A DNA stretch of 64,000 nucleotides from Rhodospirillales bacterium (GCA_903970615.1 CAJCJH010000043.1:1-64000), one strand, 5' to 3'; shown: positions 8,694-17,824, counted from the first letter of the stretch. Program-made: numbers and translations. The notes: generated by a model not told the origin, from the sequence alone.

Positions 8694-9709
8694 GTTCGAG
8701 CGCGGCGATGTTCGCGCCGGTTGACGAGATTCCGACGCTCGATATCCGCCGCTGCGAAAACGACAGCGTGGCCTTCGCGCGTGATTTCGGCGCGGCCTAT
8801 CGAAACTTCGGCTTCTGCTGCATCGCCGGGCATGGCATCGATCCGGCGCTGATCGAAGCGGCGTATGCGGCGTTCCGCGAATTCTTCACGCTGCCGGAAT
8901 CGGTGAAGCGGCGCTATCACGTCGCAGGCGGCGGTGGCGCGCGCGGCTACACGCCTTTTCGGGTCGAGACCGCCGTCGGCAGCCAGCATCCTGATCTGAA
9001 GGAGTTCTGGCATGTCGGCCGCGAATTCGAGCCCGGCACTGCGCGCAGCGATACCGAACGCGAGGCGATGCCGCCGAATCTGTGGCCATCGGAAATTGCC
9101 GAATTTCGCAGCGCGGCATCGGCGCTGTACCGCGCGCTCGATCGGCTCGGCGCGCAGCTGCTGCGCGCGGTGGCGATCGATCTCGGCCTCGATGCGAACT
9201 GGTTCGACGACAAGGTCGATCGCGGCAATTCCATCTTGCGGCCGCTGCATTATCCGCCTGTGTCGAGGCCGCCTTTGTTTGGTCCGACTTCGCCCGGCGA
9301 AATCATCAAGGAGCACGACGGCAGCCTGCGTTCGGCTGCGCATCAAGACATCAATCTCATCACCTTGCTGATCGGCGCCAGCGATGCCGGTTTGCAGATT
9401 CGCGCACGCGATGGCCGCTGGCTGCCGATCACCACGCGCGGCGATGCGATCGTCGTCAACGTCGGCGACATGCTCGAACATTTGACCAACGGAATTTATC
9501 GTTCGACGGCGCATCGCGTGGTCAATCCACAAGGCGCGGCCTCCGCGCGTTCACGCTATTCAGTGCCGTTTTTCCTGCATCCGAATCCGGATTTTCGTAT
9601 TGCAACTTTGCCTTGCTGTATCGATGCGGCGCGCCCCGATCGTTATCCGAAAACGCTGACTGCGCACGAATTCCTGTTGCAACGTCTGCGCGAAATCCGT
9701 CTGCTTTGA
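8690..9709 (+). CDS. 2-oxoglutarate/Fe(II) oxygenase, isopenicillin N synthase-like
   Basis: The 339-aa cytoplasmic protein belongs to the plant-type/IPNS-like dioxygenase family. It has the N-terminal DIOX_N region ([13 protein letters not shown], 40-52) and a jelly-roll core with Fe ligands His218, Asp220 (AAHQD) and His275 (STAHRV). Arg289 and Ser291 (RYSVPFF) would bind the 2-oxoglutarate carboxylate. All catalytic residues are present. The GTG start overlaps the trmJ stop in GTGA, suggesting translational coupling; an ATG at 8708 is an alternative. The substrate is unknown; members act on small molecules, and nothing here points to antibiotic synthesis. Confidence 0.9.
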   Translation: MSSSAAMFAPVDEIPTLDIRRCENDSVAFARDFGAAYRNFGFCCIAGHGIDPALIEAAYAAFREFFTLPESVKRRYHVAGGGGARGYTPFRVETAVGSQHPDLKEFWHVGREFEPGTARSDTEREAMPPNLWPSEIAEFRSAASALYRALDRLGAQLLRAVAIDLGLDANWFDDKVDRGNSILRPLHYPPVSRPPLFGPTSPGEIIKEHDGSLRSAAHQDINLITLLIGASDAGLQIRARDGRWLPITTRGDAIVVNVGDMLEHLTNGIYRSTAHRVVNPQGAASARSRYSVPFFLHPNPDFRIATLPCCIDAARPDRYPKTLTAHEFLLQRLREIRLL

Positions 9710-9812
9710 GGTTGTAGAAGGCTCACTGAAAACCTGGCGTCAGCGCTTCGCGCGAGGCTTTATCCGGATTCCACGGCGTCAGCGTAAACTGCGTCATTGG
9801 CAAGGATTCAAC

Positions 9813-10634
9813 ATGGTCAACCGTTTCCGCGAAGACCTGCGCGCGGTGTTCGACCGCGACCCGGCAGCCCGCAATGCCTGGGAAGTGCTGAGCTGCTATC
9901 CCGGTCTGCACGCAGTCTGGGGGCATCGCATCAGCCACGGCTTGTGGAAGCTGGGTTTGAAATGGCTCGCGCGCTTCAACTCGCACATTGCACGCTGGCT
10001 CACGGGCATCGAAATTCATCCAGGCGCTGTGATCGGCCGGCGTCTGTTCATCGATCACGGCATGGGCGTGGTGATCGGCGAAACCGCCGAGATCGGCGAG
10101 GATTGCACGCTTTATCACGGCGTCACGCTCGGCGGCGTCCGCTGGAACAAGGGCAAGCGGCATCCCACGCTCGGCAACAACGTGGTGGTCGGTGCCGGCG
10201 CCAAAGTGCTGGGGCCGATTCATGTCGGCGACGGCGCGCGCGTCGGCTCCAATTCGGTGGTGGTGAAGGATGCCGCTGATGGTGCGACTGTAGTCGGCAT
10301 TCCCGCGCATGTGGTGCAGCAAGGCGTGACATCCGAAAAAGTGGTCGCCATCGCGCAATCAGTGGGCTTCGATGCGTATGGCCTGAGCCGCGAAACGCCG
10401 GACCCGATAGCGAACGTGATCGGCGCGATGCTGGAGCAGGTGCAATCTCTGGAAGCGCGGCTGGCGCAGGTGGGTGAAGCGTTGCGGCAGATGGATTCGC
10501 ATCTGCCGGCATCGCCATTGGCGAAGCCGGAATTGCCGGATTTTGATAGCAGCAATTCGCTGCCTGCGCCCGCAGCCGATCCAGCCGAATCGCTGCCGCC
10601 GGATGAGCGTATGCAGGCTGCTGCGGAGGGTTGA
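9813..10634 (+). CDS. cysE: Serine O-acetyltransferase
   Basis: CysE makes O-acetylserine from serine and acetyl-CoA, the committed step of cysteine synthesis. The 273-aa product begins [13 protein letters not shown] with AAGGA 7 bases upstream. It has the left-handed beta-helix at about 65-175, including [30 protein letters not shown] and VGIPAHVV. It is the short-N-terminus (EpsC-like) form, followed by an extra 80-residue tail with a coiled-coil-like segment ([21 protein letters not shown]) and an Ala/Pro-rich end. It lies directly before the first cysteine desulfurase, so cysteine supply and sulfur use are probably transcribed together. Confidence 0.95.
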   Translation: MVNRFREDLRAVFDRDPAARNAWEVLSCYPGLHAVWGHRISHGLWKLGLKWLARFNSHIARWLTGIEIHPGAVIGRRLFIDHGMGVVIGETAEIGEDCTLYHGVTLGGVRWNKGKRHPTLGNNVVVGAGAKVLGPIHVGDGARVGSNSVVVKDAADGATVVGIPAHVVQQGVTSEKVVAIAQSVGFDAYGLSRETPDPIANVIGAMLEQVQSLEARLAQVGEALRQMDSHLPASPLAKPELPDFDSSNSLPAPAADPAESLPPDERMQAAAEG

Positions 10635-10636
10635 AC

Positions 10637-11782
10637 ATGCCGGTTTACTTCGACAACAACGCCACCACCGTGCTCGATTCGCGCGTTTTCGAGGCGATGC
10701 AGCCTTTTCTGCTCGGGCCTTACGGTAATCCTTCCAGCGTGCATCGTTACGGCCGCGCGGCGCGCGATGCGATCGAAGCGGCGCGCGCGCGTGTCGCAGA
10801 TTTGGCCGGCGCGCAAGTGAGCGAGGTCACCTGGACCAGCGGTGCTACCGAATCGAACAACTTCGCGCTCAAAGGCTTTGCCGATGCGTTCGGCGCACAG
10901 CGCGCGAATGCCCGCATGCTGTATGCGGCAACCGAGCATCCAGCGGTGATGGAAGCGGCCGAATCGCTGCGCAATCGCGGCTGGACTGTGGAGACGATCG
11001 CAGTCGCGCGCGATGGCTTGATCGACTGGCCGAAGTTTGAAGCGCAGCTGGCCGTTGCACCGGTGCAACTGGTCGCCGTGATGGCTGCGAACAATGAAAC
11101 CGGCGTGATTCAGGATCTCGCGCGCGTCTCCAAACGTGTGCATGCGGCCGGCGCCTTGCTGCTGGTGGATGCGGTGCAGGCCGCCGGCAAAATCGCCTTG
11201 CCCGAATGCTGGCGAGAGGCCGATCTGATGAGCCTGTCCGCGCATAAAATCTTCGGCCCGAAAGGCGTCGGCGTGCTGCTGGTGAAATCGCATGTCGAGC
11301 TCGCCCCGCTGCTGCACGGCGGCGGCCAGGAACGCGGCGTACGCGGCGGCACCGAAAATGTTGCGGGTATCGTCGGCTTCGGCGCGGCCGCAGAATTGGC
11401 AAATGCGGAATGGTCGCAACGCGCCACGCACACCTTGGCCTTGCGCCAGCAACTGGAAGCCGGCGTGCGTGCTATCGATGGCAGTATAATTTTTGGCGAC
11501 GGCGCACCGCGGCTGCCGAACACGGTCCAATTTGCCATTCCGGATTGGGAAGGCGAAGCGCTGCTGATGGCGCTGGATCGAACCGGTATCGCGGTTTCCA
11601 GTGGCTCGGCCTGCGCCAGCGGTACCGGCGAGCCGAGCCATGTCCTGCTGGCGATGGGTTTTTCGCGCGCCGTGGCATTCGGTGCGATTCGCGTCAGTTT
11701 CGGGCCTCAGAACACCGCAGCCGAAGTCGATCGGCTGCTGCAAGCGCTGCACAGTCTTCGCGTCGAACGCCGTCCCGCTTGA
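10637..11782 (+). CDS. Cysteine desulfurase 1 (NifS/IscS family)
   Basis: This PLP enzyme removes sulfur from cysteine for Fe-S clusters or thio-modifications. The 381-aa product (from the ATG at 10637) has FDNNATT at the N-terminus, TSGATESNN near 68-76, and the PLP lysine Lys204 in SAHKIFGPKG. The persulfide Cys326 is in SSGSACASGTGEPSHV. GGAGGG lies 6 bases before the ATG, directly before the cysE stop, so this start is preferred over the in-frame TTG at 10631. The operon also encodes a second desulfurase from 12390. This one is NifS/IscS-like but more diverged from E. coli IscS than the second. Confidence 0.93.
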   Translation: MPVYFDNNATTVLDSRVFEAMQPFLLGPYGNPSSVHRYGRAARDAIEAARARVADLAGAQVSEVTWTSGATESNNFALKGFADAFGAQRANARMLYAATEHPAVMEAAESLRNRGWTVETIAVARDGLIDWPKFEAQLAVAPVQLVAVMAANNETGVIQDLARVSKRVHAAGALLLVDAVQAAGKIALPECWREADLMSLSAHKIFGPKGVGVLLVKSHVELAPLLHGGGQERGVRGGTENVAGIVGFGAAAELANAEWSQRATHTLALRQQLEAGVRAIDGSIIFGDGAPRLPNTVQFAIPDWEGEALLMALDRTGIAVSSGSACASGTGEPSHVLLAMGFSRAVAFGAIRVSFGPQNTAAEVDRLLQALHSLRVERRPA

Positions 11783-11801
11783 ATCTTTTGGAGCGAGTCT
11801 C

Positions 11802-12365
11802 ATGCGATATTTCCGCAGGAAACCGAGGAAGTCAGCACGCCATCGCCTGACCGTGCTGGGCGTCGTCGCGTGGTCGCTGCATGCGCCGGTGATGGCAAAA
11901 ACGCAGCCGGCGCAGGCACTGCAAGCGCAGGACGAAATCCGTCAAGACCCGGCGCACGCAGCCAGTGCCGCGGATGCACATCACGCGCACAAGAGCAAGA
12001 AAGCTTTTCGCCAGGTGGGACGTGCATCGTGGTACGGCGACGGCAATACGCGCGGCATGCGCACTGCCAGTGGCGAACCGCTCGATCCGCAGGCGCTTAC
12101 CGGCGCACATCCGACGCTGCCTTTCGGCACGCGCGTAAGGGTCACCAACTTGCGCAATGGTCGCAGCACACGAATCCGTATCAACGATCGCGGGCCATTC
12201 ACCGGCGGCCGCGTGATCGATGTTTCCTACGCCGCGGCCTGCGAATTGGGCATGATGGGCCGCGGTATTGCACAGGTGCGGATCGACGTGCTGCCGGCCG
12301 AAAAGCCGAGTGCTGCGGTCTCGCCAAGCTCGTCGCCAGAGGAAGCAGCCGGCGGCGTTCCCTAG
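11802..12365 (+). CDS. RlpA-like septal ring protein / lytic transglycosylase domain
   Basis: The 187-aa exported protein has a signal peptide (RHRLTVLGVVAWSLHAPVMA, about 15-34) ending in an AxA-like site, with no lipobox Cys. It is therefore probably periplasmic rather than a lipoprotein like classic RlpA. A double-psi beta-barrel domain follows, with GRASWYGDGNTRGMRTASGE, AHPTLPFGTRVRVTN and the catalytic-site INDRGPFTGGRVIDVSY. There is no SPOR domain, so septal targeting is not evident. GGAG lies 8 bases before the ATG. The gene sits between two cysteine desulfurase genes, an unexpected place for a peptidoglycan enzyme. Confidence 0.88.
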   Translation: MRYFRRKPRKSARHRLTVLGVVAWSLHAPVMAKTQPAQALQAQDEIRQDPAHAASAADAHHAHKSKKAFRQVGRASWYGDGNTRGMRTASGEPLDPQALTGAHPTLPFGTRVRVTNLRNGRSTRIRINDRGPFTGGRVIDVSYAAACELGMMGRGIAQVRIDVLPAEKPSAAVSPSSSPEEAAGGVP

Positions 12366-12389
12366 ACGTTGCGATAGAACTTTCGCTGC

Positions 12390-13589
12390 ATGATCTATCT
12401 CGACTACGCCGCCACCACGCCGCTCGATCCGCGCGTGTTCGAGGCGATGCTGCCGTATCTGCGGCCGGATGGCGTGTTCGCAAACCCGGCTTCGACGCAT
12501 GCTGCAGGTTTCAAGGCGCGCGCGGCGGTCGAGCGCGCGCGTGCGCAAGTCGCTGCGCTGATCGGCGCGGAACCGGGCGAAATCGTCTGGACTTCGGGCG
12601 CTACCGAGTCGAACAATCTGGCGATCAAAGGCGCGCTTGAATTTCGTGGCTCGGCGACGTCGAACTTCCTGCATATCATTACCTCGCGCACCGAACACAA
12701 ATGCGTGCTCGATACCTGCCGGCATCTCGAAGCTCACGGAATCAGTGGCCGCGCGGTTCGCGTGACTTATCTGAAACCCTCGAAGCTGGGTGTGGTGACG
12801 TCCGAAGACGTGCTCGCCGCGCTGACGCCGGAAACGCTGCTGGTGTCGCTGATGTGGGTCAACAACGAAATCGGCGTGGTGCAGAACATCGAACGTCTGG
12901 CGCCCTTGCTGCGCGAACGCGGCGTACTGCTGCATGTGGATGCGGCGCAGGCTGCCGGTAAATTGCCGATCGATTTGCAACGCACGCCGGTCGATCTGCT
13001 ATCGCTCTCGGCGCACAAGGTTTATGGGCCGAAAGGCATCGGCGCGCTATTCGTCCGGCGGCGTCCGCGCGCGCGCTTGAATCCTCAGATGCATGGCGGT
13101 GGTCACGAGCAGGGCATGCGCTCCGGCACGCTGGCGACGCATCAGATTATCGGCATGGGAGCTGCGTTTGCTGCGGCCAAAGCCGATCTCGAAACGGATG
13201 CGGCGCGCATCGGCGGTCTGCGCGATCTGCTGTGGTCGCGCCTGCAACTTTTGCCGCGCATCCATCGCAATGGCGGCGATGAGAACGGCACAGCAGCGAT
13301 CGCCATCGCGCCGCATTTGTTGAACGTCAGCTTTGAAGGCGTGGAAGGCGAAAGCCTGCGCGCCAGCCTGCCCGAACTCGCGGTATCGAGCGGCTCGGCC
13401 TGCTCATCGGCCACGGCAGAACCCAGTTACGTCCTGCGCGCACTCGGCCGCGATGACGAAATGGCGAATGCGAGTTTGCGATTCTCGATCGGCCGCAGCA
13501 CCACCGCGTCCGAGATCGAGCGCGCCGCCGCTCTCGTGATCCAGCAAGTGCAATGGCTGCGCGAGTTATCGCCGTTGTGGGCCGCGTGA
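12390..13589 (+). CDS. iscS: Cysteine desulfurase 2 (IscS-like)
   Basis: The 399-aa PLP enzyme resembles E. coli IscS in length and detail. It starts MIYLDYAATTPLDPRV, with SGATESNNLAIKG near 69-81, HVDAAQAAGK near 182-191, the PLP lysine Lys210 in SAHKVYGPKG, and the persulfide Cys338 in SSGSACSSATAEPSYVLRALG. This long catalytic loop is typical of IscS, which hands sulfur to IscU and to tRNA thiolation partners. It lies 24 bases after the RlpA-like gene and 2 bases before the IscU-like gene, in one apparent operon. Confidence 0.93.
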   Translation: MIYLDYAATTPLDPRVFEAMLPYLRPDGVFANPASTHAAGFKARAAVERARAQVAALIGAEPGEIVWTSGATESNNLAIKGALEFRGSATSNFLHIITSRTEHKCVLDTCRHLEAHGISGRAVRVTYLKPSKLGVVTSEDVLAALTPETLLVSLMWVNNEIGVVQNIERLAPLLRERGVLLHVDAAQAAGKLPIDLQRTPVDLLSLSAHKVYGPKGIGALFVRRRPRARLNPQMHGGGHEQGMRSGTLATHQIIGMGAAFAAAKADLETDAARIGGLRDLLWSRLQLLPRIHRNGGDENGTAAIAIAPHLLNVSFEGVEGESLRASLPELAVSSGSACSSATAEPSYVLRALGRDDEMANASLRFSIGRSTTASEIERAAALVIQQVQWLRELSPLWAA

Positions 13590-13591
13590 AT

Positions 13592-14008
13592 ATGTCATCG
13601 ATCCCTGATTTTACTGGCCTCGACAACCCTTTCGGCTACTCCGCCCCGATCTGGCAGCGCTTCACCGATCCTGCACGCGCCGGCCGTTTTGCGCCGGAAA
13701 CTCCTGCCGTTTTCAGCGGCGAAGCCGGCACGCCGGCGGCGCGGTCGGTGTTGCGGCTGCAATTCCGGTTTGCAGCGGCGCATGTGGCCGATGCGCGTTT
13801 CCAGGCGTATGGCTGCCCCACCAGCATCGCGGTCGGCGCGTGGCTGGCCGATTGGGCGATCGGAAAATCGCTGGCGGAATTGCGCAGTTTGAAGCTTGCG
13901 GAACTGCGCGCAGCGCTTGAAATTGGCGATGATCGCGCTCATTGTGCAGCCATGGGTGAGGATGCCTTGCTCGCCTTGCTGGCCCAGTTTCCGGAGTGTT
14001 CAACATGA
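13592..14008 (+). CDS. IscU-like Fe-S scaffold homologue, missing ligand Cys
   Basis: The 138-aa protein has an IscU/NifU-N fold with VLRLQFRF, FQAYGCPTSIAVG (Cys75) and DRAHCAAMGEDAL (His117, Cys118). The Cys75-Cys118 spacing of 43 equals that of E. coli Cys63-Cys106. The region matching APACGDVMKLQ reads TPAARSVLRLQ, so the equivalents of ligands Cys37 and Asp39 are Ala50 and Ser52. An N-terminal extension of about 13 residues is also present. It follows iscS by 2 bases and overlaps iscA in ATGA. It may be a diverged scaffold, a regulator of the desulfurase or a carrier with a partner; a normal [2Fe-2S] scaffold role is doubtful. Confidence 0.85.
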   Translation: MSSIPDFTGLDNPFGYSAPIWQRFTDPARAGRFAPETPAVFSGEAGTPAARSVLRLQFRFAAAHVADARFQAYGCPTSIAVGAWLADWAIGKSLAELRSLKLAELRAALEIGDDRAHCAAMGEDALLALLAQFPECST

Positions 14009-14328
14009 ATGTCGCGCTAACCGAATCCGCTGCCTTGCGCATCAAGAATCAACTGGCCCGTCGCGGCAAGGGTTTGGGCTTGCGCGTCGGCGTAAAAAAA
14101 TCCGGCTGTTCGGGCTATGCCTATGTGCTGGATTATGCGGATGCCGCCGCAGCCGACGACGCCCTGTTTGAAAGCTTCGGCGCTACCGTGGTGGTCGCAC
14201 GCGATCATCTGCCGATGCTCGATGGCCTGACGGTGGATTTCCGCCGCGAAGGACTCAACGAAGCCTTCAAGTTCATCAACCCGAATGTGAAGGCCGAATG
14301 CGGCTGCGGAGAGAGTTTCGCAGTGTGA
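14005..14328 (+). CDS. iscA: A-type Fe-S carrier IscA
   Basis: IscA binds iron or Fe-S clusters and passes clusters to target proteins. From the ATG at 14005 the product is 107 aa, the length of E. coli IscA. Its three ligands fall at the same numbers: Cys35 (KKSGCSGYAY), Cys99 and Cys101 (ECGCGESF). CCGGAG ends 9 bases before this ATG, so it is preferred to the GTG at 13996. The start overlaps the IscU-like stop (ATGA). No hscB, hscA, fdx or iscR is found here, so the isc set in this window is incomplete. Confidence 0.95.
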   Translation: MNVALTESAALRIKNQLARRGKGLGLRVGVKKSGCSGYAYVLDYADAAAADDALFESFGATVVVARDHLPMLDGLTVDFRREGLNEAFKFINPNVKAECGCGESFAV

Positions 14329-14332
14329 AGTT

Positions 14333-14355
14333 GACGGCGGCATAATTGCCGCGTC
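14333..14355. terminator. Hairpin after iscA, without a U-run
   Basis: GAC-g-GCGGCA-TAAT-TGCCGC-GTC forms a 9-bp stem with one bulged G and a 4-base loop, starting 5 bases after the iscA stop. No T-run follows, so it may be a weak or factor-dependent terminator or an mRNA-stabilising end. Confidence 0.4.
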
Positions 14356-14375
14356 GCAGCAGCGGACGTTAGAAT
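14346..14375 (+). promoter_or_regulatory. Possible sigma-70 promoter for ndk
   Basis: TTGCCG (14346-14351) and TAGAAT (14370-14375) are 18 bases apart, about 75 bases upstream of the ndk ATG. Both boxes are moderate matches. The -35 overlaps the hairpin that follows iscA. Confidence 0.35.
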
Positions 14376-14450
14376 CCCGTGCTTTTGTCGGCCTTCGATC
14401 TTTCAAGGGCTGGCCTGCTCCCCCTTTCGCAAACACGGAAAACCTAACTC

Positions 14451-14882
14451 ATGGCTGTTGAACGTACCCTTTCCATCATCAAGCCCGACGCCGTCGCCAA
14501 GAATGTCATCGGCGGCATTTATTCGCGCTTCGAGCAGGCCGGCCTGAAGGTCATCGCCGCGCGTATGGAACAGATGACCCGCGACGAGGCGGAAGGTTTT
14601 TATGCCGTGCACAGCGCGCGTCCGTTCTTCAAGGATCTGGTGAGCTTCATGATTTCCGGCCCGGTGATCATCCAGGTGCTGGAAGGCGAGAACGCGGTCG
14701 CCAAGCATCGTGACCTGATGGGTGCGACCGATCCGAAGAAAGCTGAAAAAGGCACCATTCGCGCCGACTTCGCCGATTCGATCGACGAAAACGCGGTGCA
14801 TGGTTCGGATAGTCTGGAAAACGCCGCGCGCGAAATCGCGTACTTCTTCCGCATCACCGAAATCTGCCCGCGCGTTCGCTAA
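14451..14882 (+). CDS. ndk: Nucleoside diphosphate kinase
   Basis: Ndk transfers the gamma phosphate between nucleoside triphosphates and diphosphates through a phosphohistidine. The 143-aa product is the standard length and begins [15 protein letters not shown]. His117 in NAVHGSDS is the phosphorylated residue. Lys11, Arg87 and Arg104 are at the expected nucleotide-contact places. It opens the conserved ndk-rlmN-pilF-rodZ-hisS cluster, and rlmN follows after 19 bases. Confidence 0.98.
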   Translation: MAVERTLSIIKPDAVAKNVIGGIYSRFEQAGLKVIAARMEQMTRDEAEGFYAVHSARPFFKDLVSFMISGPVIIQVLEGENAVAKHRDLMGATDPKKAEKGTIRADFADSIDENAVHGSDSLENAAREIAYFFRITEICPRVR

Positions 14883-14901
14883 CGGCGCAGATTTCATCGT
14901 C

Positions 14902-16074
14902 ATGACGGCCGACCTCCGCACTATCGAAACGCCCGTAGCTGCGGCGCCAGTGCGCGCGGCTGGAGCGGATGCGCGCATCAACCTGTTCGGTCTGGATCGT
15001 GAACGGCTGCGTGCGGCTTTCGCGGCGATGGGCGAGGCGGCTTATCGGGCCGATCAGGTGATGCTGTGGATTTATCGCCGCGGCGTCGACGACTTCGCGG
15101 CGATGAGCAATATCGGCAAGGACTTGCGCACGCGCTTGGGCGAGTATTTCGTGATTCGTCCGCCGCAGCTGGTTGCCGAGCAGATTTCCACCGATGGCAC
15201 GCGCAAATGGGTTTTGCGGCTGGATCAACTCGAAGGCAAACCCGAAACCGCGATCGAAACGGTCTACATTCCGGAAGCCAATCGCGGCACCTTGTGCATT
15301 TCCTCGCAGGCCGGCTGTGCGATGGACTGCAGTTTTTGCTCGACGGCGCAGCAGGGTTTTTCGCGCAACATGACGACGGCCGAAATCGTCGCGCAAGTCT
15401 GGTTCGCGGCGAAAACGCTCGGCGGTGATTTCCAGAACGAGCGCGTGATTTCCAACGTCGTCTTCATGGGCATGGGCGAGCCGCTGGCGAACTATGCCAA
15501 CGTGCTGGCGGCGCTGCGCATTCTGCTCGACGATTTCGGCTTCGGTTTATCGAAGCGGCGCGTTACCGTTTCCACTTCCGGACTGGTGCCGTTCATCGAT
15601 CGTCTCACTGCCGATGTCGATACCGCGCTGGCGATTTCGCTGCATGCGCCGAACGACAAATTGCGCGATGAACTGGTGCCGATCAACCGCAAATATCCGA
15701 TCGCCGAACTGATGGATGCCTGCCGCCGCTATCTGGCCGGCAAGGATCGCAAGACGCACATCGTCTACGAATACGTGATGCTCGATGGCATCAACGACAA
15801 GCCCGAGCAGGCGCGCGAATTGGCGAAACTGCTGAGCGGAATTTCAGCCAAGGTCAACCTGATTCCGTTCAATCCGTTTCCGCAGACGCGCTACAAACGC
15901 TCGGCACCGGAAGCGATTGAACGCTTCTCCGATATCCTGCGCACCAAAGGCATTTTGACCACCACGCGGCGCACGCGCGGTGACGATATCGATGCCGCCT
16001 GCGGGCAACTGGTCGGGCGCGTGCATTCGCGTCAGAAGCAGCGATTGAGCGGCATTCCGGTGAAGGTTGCCTGA
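14902..16074 (+). CDS. rlmN: 23S rRNA/tRNA adenine-C2 methyltransferase RlmN
   Basis: RlmN is a radical-SAM enzyme that methylates C2 of A2503 in 23S rRNA and A37 in some tRNAs. From the ATG at 14902 the product is 390 aa. The [4Fe-4S] motif is GCAMDCSFC (Cys139, Cys143, Cys146), preceded by Cys132 in TLCISSQ. The methyl-carrying Cys lies near the end in DIDAACGQLVGR. VVFMGMGEPLANY is the conserved glycine-rich SAM segment. An upstream open frame overlapping ndk is ignored. The stop overlaps the pilF start. Confidence 0.96.
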   Translation: MTADLRTIETPVAAAPVRAAGADARINLFGLDRERLRAAFAAMGEAAYRADQVMLWIYRRGVDDFAAMSNIGKDLRTRLGEYFVIRPPQLVAEQISTDGTRKWVLRLDQLEGKPETAIETVYIPEANRGTLCISSQAGCAMDCSFCSTAQQGFSRNMTTAEIVAQVWFAAKTLGGDFQNERVISNVVFMGMGEPLANYANVLAALRILLDDFGFGLSKRRVTVSTSGLVPFIDRLTADVDTALAISLHAPNDKLRDELVPINRKYPIAELMDACRRYLAGKDRKTHIVYEYVMLDGINDKPEQARELAKLLSGISAKVNLIPFNPFPQTRYKRSAPEAIERFSDILRTKGILTTTRRTRGDDIDAACGQLVGRVHSRQKQRLSGIPVKVA

Positions 16075-16853
16075 TGACGCTGTCGCAAAATCGGCACTGG
16101 ATTCTCACGCTTTGCGCAGCCTCGCTGGCCGCCGCCTGCGTGACCGTGCGGCCGCCGGGCGGGCTGGAACCGTCAAAGGCTAATCTGCCGGAAGCGGCGC
16201 GCGATAACACCGCACTTGGCGTGGGTTACCTGCGCCAGGGCCGGCTCGATCTGGCGTTGGAAAAACTGCGCCGCGCGGTGCAGGAAGACCCCAGCTACGC
16301 GCCGGCCCATTCGACGCTGGCGATCGCTTACGCGCAGCGCGGCGATCAGCAGTTGGCGGAAACCGAATACCGGCGCGCGCTGGACCTAGGCGACGATCCG
16401 GCCGTGCGTAATAATTTCGGCGCCTTTCTGTGCAGCATCGGCAAGTCCGAGGAAGCCGATCGTTACTTCATGCAGGCCGCGCATAACCGCGACTATCCCA
16501 CGCCGGAAGCGGCTTGGGCGAATGCCGGCGTCTGCGCGCGCAAGGCGGGCGATCAAGCGCGTGCAGATGCCGACTTCCGCGAAGCCCTGCGCCTGAACGC
16601 CAATTTTGCCGACGCGCTGGAGCCCTTGGCGGCGCAGGCGTATGCGGATCACGATTATCTGCAGGCGGAAAGCTATTTGCAGCGCTACGAACGCGCCGGA
16701 CCGCAGACTGCGCAAACGCTCGCGCTGGGTGCTTCGATTCAGCACGCGCTGGGTCGTGCCGACGCAGCGCGCGACTATGAGCTTAAACTGATCCGTAATT
16801 TTCCGGACTCCGACGAAACCGCGCATCTGTTGCAGCGCAATCCCGCTCCATGA
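16074..16853 (+). CDS. pilF: Type IV pilus pilotin PilF/PilW lipoprotein
   Basis: PilF is an outer-membrane lipoprotein that helps the PilQ secretin assemble for type IVa pili. The 259-aa product has a signal peptide with lipobox LAAAC (Cys near 22). About five or six TPR repeats follow (LGVGYLRQGRLDLALEKLRRA, TLAIAYAQRGDQQLAETEYRRA and others). The start overlaps the rlmN stop, and the stop overlaps the rodZ start in ATGA, so the three genes are translationally linked. pilF between rlmN and rodZ is the usual gammaproteobacterial order. Confidence 0.92.
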   Translation: MTLSQNRHWILTLCAASLAAACVTVRPPGGLEPSKANLPEAARDNTALGVGYLRQGRLDLALEKLRRAVQEDPSYAPAHSTLAIAYAQRGDQQLAETEYRRALDLGDDPAVRNNFGAFLCSIGKSEEADRYFMQAAHNRDYPTPEAAWANAGVCARKAGDQARADADFREALRLNANFADALEPLAAQAYADHDYLQAESYLQRYERAGPQTAQTLALGASIQHALGRADAARDYELKLIRNFPDSDETAHLLQRNPAP

Positions 16854-17824
16854 CCCCGAACCAGACTATCAATCCTGCCGCTTCAGAACCTGCGCCCGAC
16901 ACGTCGGTATCCGTTTCCTTGCGCGGGCCGGGGCTGCAGATTCGCACGGCGCGCGAGGCCGCTTCGATGAGCATCGAAGCGCTGGCGCAGCAGACCAAGC
17001 TGGCCAAGCCGACGCTCGATGCGCTGGAACGCGATGATTTCACCTTGCTCAACGAAGCGGTGTACATCCGCGGCTATTACCGCAAGGTCGCCAAGGCGCT
17101 TTCCATCGGCGAACGCGATTTGATTGCCGCTTACGAAGCCGTGGTGCAGCAGAAAGGCCCGCCGGTGCCGACCAAATTGCTGCTCGGCAGCGGCGATAAC
17201 GGCCCGCATCGCGCGCGCCGGCGATCGGCCTGGAGCTGGCTGCTGGCGATCGTGCTGATCGGCGCGCTGCTGTTCCTCGCTTTGCGATTTGTCAGCCACG
17301 TGCCGCCGCCAGCGGCTACAGTCGGTGGGTTATCCGAAACGCTGTCGTCCACCGAGAGCAGCCCGGCTTCCAGCGCGGCTGCGCCGGAGACGTCCAGCAG
17401 TAATGCTGCCGCGTTGCCATCGGTATCGATGTCGGAAAATTCTTCTGCCGGTTCGACTTCGCCAGCCAGTCCTGCGATCGCCAGCCCGGCACCGGCGCCC
17501 TCCGCGAAACCCGTTGCCAGCGCTGCGTCAACGACGGCCAACCCGGCGGCTGATACGCCTGCCGGCAATAACGAAGTGGCCGCAGGTACCGGCTTGTCGT
17601 TAACCTTCAAGGCGACTTCCTGGGTGCGCATCGAGGATACCTACGGCAAGGTGTTGTTGTCTGGTGTGATGCAGGCCGGCACGCATCAGTCGATCGATGG
17701 GCGTCGCCCGCTGTCGGTGTTTCTTGGCAATGCGCCGGGCGTTTCCGCAACCGATGCCGGCAAGCCGATCAACATCGCGCCTTACGTCAAGGACAACGCC
17801 ACCGCGCGTTTCACCGTTCCTTAG
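16850..17824 (+). CDS. rodZ: Cell-shape protein RodZ
   Basis: RodZ links MreB filaments to the membrane in the elongasome. The 324-aa product has a cytoplasmic helix-turn-helix (IRTAREAASMSIEALAQQTK and following, 26-80), a basic juxtamembrane stretch HRARRRSAW and one membrane span (SWLLAIVLIGALLFLALRFV, about 126-145). A long periplasmic Ser/Ala/Pro-rich linker (150-245) leads to a C-terminal DUF4115 beta domain (LSLTFKATSWVRIED). The linker is low-complexity, as is common in the family. It precedes hisS, as in E. coli relatives. Confidence 0.93.
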   Translation: MTPNQTINPAASEPAPDTSVSVSLRGPGLQIRTAREAASMSIEALAQQTKLAKPTLDALERDDFTLLNEAVYIRGYYRKVAKALSIGERDLIAAYEAVVQQKGPPVPTKLLLGSGDNGPHRARRRSAWSWLLAIVLIGALLFLALRFVSHVPPPAATVGGLSETLSSTESSPASSAAAPETSSSNAAALPSVSMSENSSAGSTSPASPAIASPAPAPSAKPVASAASTTANPAADTPAGNNEVAAGTGLSLTFKATSWVRIEDTYGKVLLSGVMQAGTHQSIDGRRPLSVFLGNAPGVSATDAGKPINIAPYVKDNATARFTVP

